Shown: positions 36,960-44,002 of the stretch, piece by piece
How the letters are laid out: the number at the start of each line of letters is the position of its first letter
Position numbering within the stretch: the stretch's first letter is position 1
NCBI GenBank assembly: GCA_016741915.1
Contig: JACVCS010000013.1
Location: forward strand, 1-61,448
Direction: 5' to 3'
Length of the DNA stretch: 61,448 nt
Source: Phycisphaerales bacterium
Lineage (GTDB): Bacteria > Planctomycetota > Phycisphaerae > Phycisphaerales > UBA1924
The notes under the pieces: model-generated
What the model was told of the DNA's origin: nothing
The model's database searches: none
The model's input: only the letters and a program-made list of their open reading frames with translations
Program-made: the position numbers and the translations under genes

Positions 36960-37550
36960 ATGAAGTTGGCATTCGCTTCGGCGGCGGGGGTCGCTGCGTT
37001 GTGTGGTTCTGCCTCGGCGCAGGTCACGCTCAACGGCGCGTTCGCTGTTGACAACGGTTTCACCGCGTACATCAGCACCAGCCCGACTTTGCAGGGCACC
37101 GCATGGCTCAGCGGCAATAACTGGCAATCAACGATCACGGGCAACACGGTGATCAATGCCGCGGGCACGTATTACCTGCACGTGATCGCCTTTGATCAGG
37201 GCGGGCCGCGCATGTTCCTGGGCGAGTTCTCGCTGCAGAACGCCGGCGGGTTCACAGGCACATTCAGCGCCAACGGCGGCACGAGCCTGCTGACCAACAC
37301 AACCGACTGGGTCGTCAGCGACACGGGTCTCGGTCAGAACACCTTCGCGCCCGTGGATCAGGGCGGGAACACCGTCAACGCTGCGATCTGGGGCCAGCGG
37401 CCGAACATCGACGCGAGCTCGCGGTTCATCTGGGGCAACCTCGACATCACCACCACGTACTTCAGCACCACCATCCGCGTTATCCCCGCGCCCTCGGCGC
37501 TCGGGATGATCGCGCTCGGCGGGCTGGTGGCTTCACGCCGCCGCCGCTGA
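36960..37550 (+). CDS. Secreted protein with PEP-CTERM-like sorting tail
   Basis: This 196-residue exported protein has a signal peptide MKLAFASAAGVAALCGSASA (cleavage near residue 20), a beta-rich domain with Asn, Thr and Gly, and a C-terminal sorting signal IPAPSALGMIALGGLVASRRRR. The turn reads PAPS; the span is 12-14 residues and the protein ends in four Arg. No catalytic motif is seen. The ATG has GGGAG eight bases upstream; the longer open frame from 36843 is intergenic. It precedes a second protein of the same type by 99 bases; both are probably surface or extracellular-matrix proteins. Confidence 0.8.
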   Translation: MKLAFASAAGVAALCGSASAQVTLNGAFAVDNGFTAYISTSPTLQGTAWLSGNNWQSTITGNTVINAAGTYYLHVIAFDQGGPRMFLGEFSLQNAGGFTGTFSANGGTSLLTNTTDWVVSDTGLGQNTFAPVDQGGNTVNAAIWGQRPNIDASSRFIWGNLDITTTYFSTTIRVIPAPSALGMIALGGLVASRRRR

Positions 37551-37649
37551 ATGTCGTCTGCTGATCGATCTTTCGAGCGTGGTCGTCAACGTCCACGCGC
37601 ACAGGTGCTTCATTTTCGGTTTGATTCCCTCTGATCCAAGGAGATTCTC

Positions 37650-38357
37650 GTGGTCACGTCCTCACGTCTCGTTTCGGCTCTCGCTGTCAGCGCCGCTCTG
37701 TCCGCCGGCGCGTACGCCCAGTACATCCCCGTTGATTTCTCGGCGCAGTTCAACGACACCCGCGCCACGCTGATCAACGGCGGAGGTGCCCCGTTCGGTC
37801 CTCAGGTCTTCACGCACAACACCGACCTCGTTCCGGTCAACATGGGCGGCGGTGTGGACGGCTCTGGTCCGTGGTCGTGGGCGGCCGCTTCGGGCCTCAT
37901 CGGGCCCGGCGGCGTTGTGACGCTCGTTGTGCCGGTCAACATCTCCAACGTGCAGTCCGTTTTCACGATCATCAACTCCTATTGGGGGAACGCCAACCCC
38001 GAAGGATTGATCACCGTCACCTTCAACGCCACCGGCGGCGTGTCGCAGACGTTCACCCTCGTCGGCGGGGTTGACCTTCGTGACTACAACCAGAACCCCT
38101 CCTACACCAACACGATCAACAACACCTCCACCCGCAACGTCTGGAGCAACACTGCGGGGCAACGCCTGGATATGCAGCGCTTCGATCTCGGCCCCGCCTT
38201 CGCCGGGCAGACGCTGCAGAACATCACCTTCAACGACTTCGGCGCAACGAACTTCCAACGCATGTTCCTCACGGGCGTGACCGTCCTGGTTCCCACTCCG
38301 GGCACGCTCGGCATGCTCGCGCTCGGCGGGCTGATGGTCTCACGCAGGCGTCGCTGA
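37650..38357 (+). CDS. Secreted protein with PEP-CTERM-like sorting tail
   Basis: This 235-residue exported protein has a signal peptide of about 23 residues ending AGAYAQ, a beta-sandwich-like domain rich in Asn/Thr, and a C-terminal signal VPTPGTLGMLALGGLMVSRRRR. It starts with GTG at 37650, set by AAGGAG eight bases upstream. It shares the tail with the gene just before it but not the body, so the two are not a recent tandem duplication. A strong intrinsic terminator follows. The role in the envelope is unknown. Confidence 0.82.
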   Translation: MVTSSRLVSALAVSAALSAGAYAQYIPVDFSAQFNDTRATLINGGGAPFGPQVFTHNTDLVPVNMGGGVDGSGPWSWAAASGLIGPGGVVTLVVPVNISNVQSVFTIINSYWGNANPEGLITVTFNATGGVSQTFTLVGGVDLRDYNQNPSYTNTINNTSTRNVWSNTAGQRLDMQRFDLGPAFAGQTLQNITFNDFGATNFQRMFLTGVTVLVPTPGTLGMLALGGLMVSRRRR

Positions 38358-38387
38358 GCTCAGAGAACATTTCGACCGACAACCTTC

Positions 38388-38424
38388 GCCGCGGCTCGGC
38401 TTCCCGGGCCGCGGCTTTGTTTTT
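38388..38424 (+). terminator. Intrinsic terminator after the 37650-38357 gene
   Basis: GCCGCGGC (38388-38395) and GCCGCGGC (38408-38415), each self-complementary, form an eight-base stem followed by TTTGTTTTT. It lies 30 bases after the stop. A TTG at 38417 that would begin the following reading frame falls inside its T-run, which argues for a later start of that gene. Confidence 0.8.
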
Positions 38425-38479
38425 GCGTGCGTTCGTGCCAAGCCTTCGGGGATTGCCCGGCGTGCGAACAATCGACCTG

Positions 38480-39247
38480 ATGTTCGATGCACGCACACTC
38501 GCAACGCTCTGCTACGCCCAGGGAAAGTGGTTCCCGATGGGCATGCAACGCCTTCGCCAAAGTCTCGATACGTTCAAGCTCGCACGCACCGACTACTTCT
38601 GGCTCGACGAACTGCCCCCCCACTGCCCCACACATCAGCAAAGCCCCTACGCCTTCAAATACTTCGCCCTTGAGCACGCACGCGCCAACGCCCACCGCTT
38701 CGGCTGGTGGCTCGATTCGTCGCTCGTCATGGTCGGCGGGCATGACCGAATCGTCAGCCACACCCTCGCCCACGGGCTCTACCTCTCCCGCTTCCGCAGT
38801 TACACCGTCGGGCAGTACACCTCCGACGAAGCCCTCGACACGCTGAAGCTCACACGCGACGAAGCCATGACCATCCCCATGGTCGACGCCAACACGATCC
38901 TGCTGGACTTCAACCACCCCGCGGCGTGTGAGCTCCTTCAAACCATGCTCGAACTTGCGCTGCGCCCCGGCCTCTTCGCCGGCCCGTGGACCAACGAGAA
39001 CAACGCCATCTCCAAAGACCCGCGTGTGCTGGGGCATCGCCACGATCAGTCCGTGCTGTCCGTCGTCGTTCACCGCATGAAGCGGCAGACCTTCGCCTTC
39101 AGCGACCTGATCACCCGCAGCAGCCTGCACTACCGCCTTTTCGAGAAGGGCACCTTCGTCTGTCGGCGGGCGTGCGTTGAAAGCGAACTCCGCGGGCGCG
39201 TCGGCTCGCTGCCGTGGCGTGTGCGCCAGAAACTCGGCGGGCTCTGA
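38480..39247 (+). CDS. Possible glycosyltransferase-like protein
   Basis: This 255-residue soluble protein has features of nucleotide-sugar-dependent transferases of the DUF1647/GT-A-like type: a SPYAFKYFALEHARANAHRFGWWLDSSLVMV segment (residues about 55-85), in which a Lys-containing helix is followed by W-(L)-D-S as the acceptor/metal strand, and GHRHDQSVLSVVV near residue 192. The classical DxD is absent, replaced by LDS. The assignment is tentative. The start is uncertain: ATG at 38480 or GTG at 38462; neither has a strong SD, and the TTG at 38417 lies within the upstream terminator. It ends exactly where the FkbM gene, on the other strand, ends. Confidence 0.5.
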   Translation: MFDARTLATLCYAQGKWFPMGMQRLRQSLDTFKLARTDYFWLDELPPHCPTHQQSPYAFKYFALEHARANAHRFGWWLDSSLVMVGGHDRIVSHTLAHGLYLSRFRSYTVGQYTSDEALDTLKLTRDEAMTIPMVDANTILLDFNHPAACELLQTMLELALRPGLFAGPWTNENNAISKDPRVLGHRHDQSVLSVVVHRMKRQTFAFSDLITRSSLHYRLFEKGTFVCRRACVESELRGRVGSLPWRVRQKLGGL

Positions 39248-40135
39248 TCAGCGACGATCGCGAAGATACGGACGTTGCGAGATCTCCACGCGATCAGGCC
39301 CCGGCGCGCCGGGACGCTTGAAGACCAGCAGCCCGTCGAAGCTGTAACTTTCGGGCAGGTCCGCCTCTGCAACCAGCGACATGCCCAGCCGGGTGAGCTC
39401 GCGCTTGCACCAGGCGTGCTTGTGCATCGAGTGCGTCGAAAGAAAGACCCACGACACCTTGCCGGCCGAGATGCTCTCGCGGCTGCCGCGGATCATTTCG
39501 ACTTCGGTCCCCTGCACGTCGGCGTGCAGCAGATCAACGTGCGGGATCGCACGCTCCTTGATCAGCGTATCCACGACCAGTTGACGCGCTTCAACCTCAA
39601 GGTAGTGCTTCGCCAGCACGCCAACATACCCCTGCAGGAACTCGCCGCGGCCCTCCACGCCGTTGAGCGCCAGGTTCGTCCGTCCTGATTCCAGGTTCGC
39701 CTTCATCGGTTCAACGAGCAGGCTGGTGCCCGACTTCACCTGCGAAAGGAACCACGTGCTGTAGAAACCCCAGAACGCACCAAGCTCGATCATCCGCGCG
39801 CCCTCGGGCAGCGCCCGGATCACCTCCGCAAAGACGCGCTCTTCCTGCGGCTCGTGCACGCCCGCGTTCCGCATGAGCATGTCGGTGTATTCAGGCCCGT
39901 AGTAGCTGTCAGTACGGACACGCAGACCGTTGTGCATGATCTGCACGTCGCCGCGAACCTCACCGGCGCCGGGAACGCGCGGGATGTGGGCGTTGTCGGG
40001 GCTTTCCAGAACAAGCCGGACACGCTCTTCCCACGTCGCGGGGAACTCAAACTGACGCGGACGGACACCCATCGGCGAGCGCGCAAAGCCGAAGCGCAGG
40101 TCCCGCTTCAGGCATTGGAAGAACGTCATGGTCAT
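39248..40135 (-). CDS. FkbM-family SAM-dependent methyltransferase
   Basis: This 295-residue methyltransferase has the SAM-binding motif I MIELGAFWGFYSTWFLS (around residue 115), a later acidic residue in LLVEPMKANLE and the FkbM motif VDLLHADVQGTEVEMIRG near residue 200. Family members O-methylate sugars or polyketides. The N-terminal 90 residues are an unassigned extra part. The start is the ATG at 40135 (or the in-frame ATG at 40129); no SD stands out. The peroxiredoxin gene ends 46 bases upstream on the same strand, and the glycosyltransferase-like gene is convergent with no gap, so the two may act on the same glycan. Confidence 0.8.
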   Translation of the reverse strand: MTMTFFQCLKRDLRFGFARSPMGVRPRQFEFPATWEERVRLVLESPDNAHIPRVPGAGEVRGDVQIMHNGLRVRTDSYYGPEYTDMLMRNAGVHEPQEERVFAEVIRALPEGARMIELGAFWGFYSTWFLSQVKSGTSLLVEPMKANLESGRTNLALNGVEGRGEFLQGYVGVLAKHYLEVEARQLVVDTLIKERAIPHVDLLHADVQGTEVEMIRGSRESISAGKVSWVFLSTHSMHKHAWCKRELTRLGMSLVAEADLPESYSFDGLLVFKRPGAPGPDRVEISQRPYLRDRR

Positions 40136-40181
40136 GGCGTCGGCTCGGCAAAGACCTCTTCGACCGTCGGTCGCGACCCGA

Positions 40182-40667
40182 TCAGGAAAGGGCCGCGAGG
40201 ACCTCGTCGAGCACCATCGCCTGCGGGATGTCGCGCTTCTGAGCCCACTTGACCTTGCCATCGCGTCCGATGACCACCGTCCCGCGCCAGGCGATGTTCA
40301 GGTCGGCCCAGTACAGCCCGTACGCCTTGCAGACGCTGCGGTGCATGTCCGACAGCAGCGTGTGCTTGAGCCCGAGCTGGTCGGCCCAGGCCTTCAGCGC
40401 CGGGCCCGAGTCGCACGAGATGCCCACGACCTGCGCACCCTTGCCCGACCACTTCGCCAGGTCGCCGCTGATGCACTGCATCTCGGCCGAGCAAACGCCC
40501 GTGAAGGCCATGGGGAAGAACGAGAGGACGACCTCGCCCTTCTTCAGGGCATCGGAGAGCTTCCAGTTTTCGCCGCGGTTCTGGGTGGGCAGCTCGAAGT
40601 CGGGAGCGACCGAGCCGATGGCGAGGAGAGAATCACGCGGGGCAAGATTGGCGTTGGGGTTGGACAT
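40182..40667 (-). CDS. Peroxiredoxin (AhpC/TSA, BCP/AhpE-like)
   Basis: This 161-residue thiol peroxidase reduces H2O2 or organic peroxides. The peroxidatic Cys60 lies in AFTGVCSAEMQ, with Thr57 and downstream Arg in IAWRGTVVIGRDG. The next Cys in CISGDL may not be the resolving residue; the pattern is that of 1-Cys or atypical 2-Cys BCP/AhpE-like enzymes. The start at 40667 opens the homologous domain. However, the same frame stays open upstream to an ATG at 40874 (69 codons with a membrane segment) and even to one at 40919 overlapping the stop of the next gene upstream. The longer, membrane-anchored form is possible. The FkbM gene follows 46 bases downstream on the same strand. Confidence 0.8.
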   Translation of the reverse strand: MSNPNANLAPRDSLLAIGSVAPDFELPTQNRGENWKLSDALKKGEVVLSFFPMAFTGVCSAEMQCISGDLAKWSGKGAQVVGISCDSGPALKAWADQLGLKHTLLSDMHRSVCKAYGLYWADLNIAWRGTVVIGRDGKVKWAQKRDIPQAMVLDEVLAALS

Positions 40668-40915
40668 AGTGGTCGATGGTAGGGCCGAACGCTTCATCGA
40701 TGCCACCGCGTGCCGCGAGCGGAAGAGGCACCAGGCGAAGGGCAGAATCACAACCGAGCAGACGATGCCAGAGAGGATCGCGCCGAGCACGGTTGAGCCC
40801 GGGAAGCCGGTGCCGTCGTACGGATCTTCCGGATACATCAGCAAGCACACGGCGGAGGATGAATACGTGCCCATCACCTGGGTTTGCTGAAACCAACGCG
40901 GCTGGTGGCAAAGGA

Positions 40916-41674
40916 TCATCGTGCTGCGATCAGGGAGCAGACGCGACCTGCACTCATGTTCCTCGCCAAGAAGGGATGCGCTTTCTCGATCACGCGTGCC
41001 AGCGCCTGCACGCCCGGTTTCAGCGGGGCGAGCTCTTGAGCCAACCTCGGCTCCAATGATGTGCGAACCCAGTTCTTCGAACTCGCGTGAGTCCGTAGGG
41101 ATATCACGATCCAGAGAACGATGCTCACGAGAAATCCAGCGGCATGCCACAAGTCGAATCGCATGAAAAACGTCGCGTCTGCGAGCGCCACAAAGCATGG
41201 CACCGACGCGAACAGCAGACACATGGCACTCTTCCAATCGAGGTGCCAAAGCAGCCTCTCGGTGTACGCATCCTCAACATCGGGAATCTCAAGCCATCGA
41301 AAGAACACGTATTCGATGTCCTGTTCGGTCGCCGCGCCGCGTTCAATACGGTCCGGTAGTGAAGCGACACGTTCCGCGAGTTCTACCACAGAAGGATTCG
41401 TTTGCGCGATCAGCGTTTCAATCGGATGGGGCTCAAAGAGAGCCGCGGAATACACCCCAAGTTTTCGCTTCTTTGTCCGCGAGCACTTCAGACAGATCGT
41501 GTACATCGCGATGGGAACTTCATCAATTTTGTAGAACATATGGATGAAGCGCAAATGCCCTTCGATTGGATGCAGCGTATGAGGCCTGATCTGCTCACAG
41601 TTGAAGCAGAACTCAGCGACATACACGGGAGCAAGCAGACGGTTTCGAAGCCTCCAATCGTCGTGCATTTTCAA
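40916..41674 (-). CDS. Hypothetical membrane protein with CxxC pairs
   Basis: This 252-residue protein has an N-terminal half holding two CxxC pairs (FCFNCEQI near residue 22, ICLKCSRT near 60) that would make a zinc site, an acidic middle, and two adjacent membrane segments (about residues 151-172, 177-198). A basic/hydrophobic cytoplasmic end finishes with SLIAAR. No known family was recognised. Third codon positions are less GC-rich than in glmS or carB, suggesting different ancestry. It ends with an ATGA overlap to a possible start of the upstream-extended peroxiredoxin frame. A terminator of glmS lies upstream. Confidence 0.5.
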   Translation of the reverse strand: MKMHDDWRLRNRLLAPVYVAEFCFNCEQIRPHTLHPIEGHLRFIHMFYKIDEVPIAMYTICLKCSRTKKRKLGVYSAALFEPHPIETLIAQTNPSVVELAERVASLPDRIERGAATEQDIEYVFFRWLEIPDVEDAYTERLLWHLDWKSAMCLLFASVPCFVALADATFFMRFDLWHAAGFLVSIVLWIVISLRTHASSKNWVRTSLEPRLAQELAPLKPGVQALARVIEKAHPFLARNMSAGRVCSLIAAR

Positions 41675-41732
41675 CTGTATCGTTGTGGGTCAACCGAGCC
41701 CAAACGTGCACCGAAGCCATCATGTCGAAGAA

Positions 41733-41771
41733 ACGAAATAAAACGATCGCCGATGGTTCAGGCGATCGTTT
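41733..41771 (-). terminator. Intrinsic terminator of glmS
   Basis: AAACGATCGCC (41741-41751) and GGCGATCGTTT (41761-41771) are a perfect 11-base inverted repeat with a nine-base loop. On the minus strand it is followed by the T-rich TTTATTTCGTTTC. It lies about 40 bases past the glmS stop. Confidence 0.8.
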
Positions 41772-41811
41772 CGGTGCGTTGATCTCAACCAAATGAGATG
41801 CCCGAAATCCC

Positions 41812-43641
41812 TCACTCCACCGTCACACTCTTCGCCAGGTTCCGCGGCTTGTCCACGTCATGCCCGCGCGCCACGGCCGCGTAGTACGCCATCAACTGCA
41901 GCGGCACCACCGTCAGGATCGGGCTCAGCGGCTCGATCACGTCGGGGATGTAGATCACGTCCTGCGCGTAGTTCTTGATGTGCTGATCGCCCTCGGTCGC
42001 CACCGCGATAACGTGCCCGCCGCGCGAGCGCACTTCCTGGATGTTGCTCATCACCTTCTCGTACTGCTTGCCGCGGTTGGCGATAAACACCGCCGGCAGG
42101 CCCTCGTTGATCAGCGCGATCGGCCCGTGCTTCATCTCCGCCGCGGGCATGCCCTCGGCGTGGATGTACGAGATTTCCTTCAGCTTCAACGCGCCCTCGA
42201 TCGCGGTGGGGTAGTTGTACCCGCGGCCCAGGAAGAGCCAGTTCTCGCGATCGACGTACTTCTCCGTGATCTTCTTGATCTTGTCCGCCTGCGCCAGGAT
42301 CCGCTCGATCTTCTCGGGCAGTTCCTCCATGTACTGCATGAACCGCGTGCAGTCGTACGCGCTCATCAGTCGGCGCCGCGCCATGAACAGGCCCAGCAGC
42401 GAAAGGGCCGTCACCTGACCGACGAAGGCCTTGGTGCTCGCCACGCCGATCTCGGGCCCCACGCGCAGGTACACGCCCGCGTCGGTGGTGCGTGCGATCG
42501 ACGAGCCGACGACGTTCACCACGCCCAGCGCCAGCGCACCGCGTTCCTTCGCCTCGTGCAGCGCCGCCAGCGTGTCGGCCGTCTCGCCCGACTGGCTCAC
42601 CGCCACCACCACCGTGTTCTCTTCCACGATCGGGTTGCGATAGCGGAACTCGCTGGCGTATTCCCACGTGCTGGGGACCTTCGCCACGTCCTCGAAGAAG
42701 TACCGCCCGATCATCGCGGCGTGAAGGGCCGTGCCCTGCGCGGTGAAGACCACGCGCTTAGCCTTGGTCAGTTCCTTCGCGAACGAGCCGATGCCGCCCA
42801 GCACCACGCGCCCGTCGCGCGTATCCGTCCGCCCGCTGATGCACGCCCGCAGGGCCTTGGGCTGCTCAAAGATCTCCTTGAGCATGAAGTGCGAGTACCC
42901 GCCCAGTTCGATCTGCTCCAGGTCGATCTCGAGCTGGCTGATCTTGGGCGTGACGGCCGCATTGTGAATGTCCGTCGTGTGGAACCCGTTGCGGGTGATC
43001 TTCACGACGTTGTAGTCGTCGAGCATGAACGCCTGCGACGTGTGCGCAACGATCGCCGCGGCGTCCGAAGCGACGATGTACTCGTCCTTGCCCACGCCCA
43101 CCAGCAGAGGCGAGCCCTTGCGGGCCACCACCAGCGTGTCGGGCTCCTTTTCGCACATGACACAGATCGCGTAGGCCCCTGTTACCTCGCGCAGCGCCGC
43201 CTGCACCGCCTTCTCAAGATCCCCTTCGTACAGCTCGCTGATGAGCATGCTGATGACTTCGGTGTCTGTCTCGCTGGTGAAGACGTGCCCCTTGTCTTGC
43301 AAATAGGTCTTCAGCGCGGCGTAGTTCTCGATGATCCCGTTATGCACCACCACCAGCCCGTGCCGGTCGTCCTTGTGCGGGTGGGCGTTCAGCTCCGTCA
43401 CGCCGCCGTGCGTCGCCCAGCGTGTGTGGCAAACGCCGATCGTGCCGTCGAACCCGCCGTCCTGCTCCAACCTCTCTTCGAGCATCGAGACGCGCCCGAC
43501 GCTGCGCGCGAGCTTCATCTTCCCGCCGACCAGCATCGCCAGCCCGGCAGAGTCGTACCCCCGATACTCCAGACGCTTGAGACCCTCAATAAGGATGGGC
43601 TTGGCTTGACGATGACCGAGGTAGCCGACGATTCCGCACAT
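41812..43641 (-). CDS. glmS: Glutamine--fructose-6-phosphate aminotransferase (isomerising)
   Basis: This enzyme makes glucosamine-6-phosphate from fructose-6-phosphate and glutamine, the first step of amino-sugar (peptidoglycan and LPS) synthesis. The 609-residue protein starts MCGIVGYLG, with Cys2 as the glutaminase nucleophile after Met removal. HTRWATHGG and the two SIS (isomerase) domains follow, with AVSQSGETADTLAAL, the C-terminal GYNYPTAIEGALKLKEISY and AKSVTVE at the end. Length and motifs are canonical. CGAGGCG precedes the ATG. The gene diverges from carB across 361 bases. No glmS ribozyme signature could be recognised by eye upstream. Confidence 0.97.
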   Translation of the reverse strand: MCGIVGYLGHRQAKPILIEGLKRLEYRGYDSAGLAMLVGGKMKLARSVGRVSMLEERLEQDGGFDGTIGVCHTRWATHGGVTELNAHPHKDDRHGLVVVHNGIIENYAALKTYLQDKGHVFTSETDTEVISMLISELYEGDLEKAVQAALREVTGAYAICVMCEKEPDTLVVARKGSPLLVGVGKDEYIVASDAAAIVAHTSQAFMLDDYNVVKITRNGFHTTDIHNAAVTPKISQLEIDLEQIELGGYSHFMLKEIFEQPKALRACISGRTDTRDGRVVLGGIGSFAKELTKAKRVVFTAQGTALHAAMIGRYFFEDVAKVPSTWEYASEFRYRNPIVEENTVVVAVSQSGETADTLAALHEAKERGALALGVVNVVGSSIARTTDAGVYLRVGPEIGVASTKAFVGQVTALSLLGLFMARRRLMSAYDCTRFMQYMEELPEKIERILAQADKIKKITEKYVDRENWLFLGRGYNYPTAIEGALKLKEISYIHAEGMPAAEMKHGPIALINEGLPAVFIANRGKQYEKVMSNIQEVRSRGGHVIAVATEGDQHIKNYAQDVIYIPDVIEPLSPILTVVPLQLMAYYAAVARGHDVDKPRNLAKSVTVE

Positions 43642-44002
43642 AGATAACGCCTCGCATAGACAGGAGTCCGACAGACAAACCGGGATTGCAGCCCCAGTTT
43701 ACGGCCGCCAAACCACCCCGGATCGCGCCGGAGGAAAGTTTCGCCGCTCTTCGTGAAGATCGACCGTCCGCCGACTTCGCCTTCATCCCGCTCTTCGATG
43801 CACGTGCGAACACGTCCGCCAACCAAACCCCGCCTCCCCCACCGCTGGCACAGCTTCACCCTCACCCGTCCGAGAAGAACCCGCGGAAAGACGACCCGAA
43901 AAGCGGACAAACGCGCCCGATCTCAATACACTTGCCGGACCGCGAGGCGATGAACCGTCCAGATCCCGTCCAGCACCCTTCCGCTCTTGCACAGGGGTTC
44001 CG
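43642..44002. other. Divergent promoter region of glmS and carB
   Basis: The 361 bases between the two start codons hold no supported gene. AGGGG before the carB ATG and GAGG before the glmS ATG are the ribosome binding sites. The frames open on both strands here encode Pro/Ser/Arg-rich sequence with no domains. No riboswitch or ribozyme was recognised. Confidence 0.5.

Noticed and set aside
41860..43647. 595-codon plus-strand frame over glmS
   Set aside because: Antisense shadow; GlmS motifs are complete on the minus strand.
43642..44002. glmS ribozyme or other riboswitch upstream of glmS
   Set aside because: No recognisable core pseudoknot sequence; only an ordinary SD is visible.
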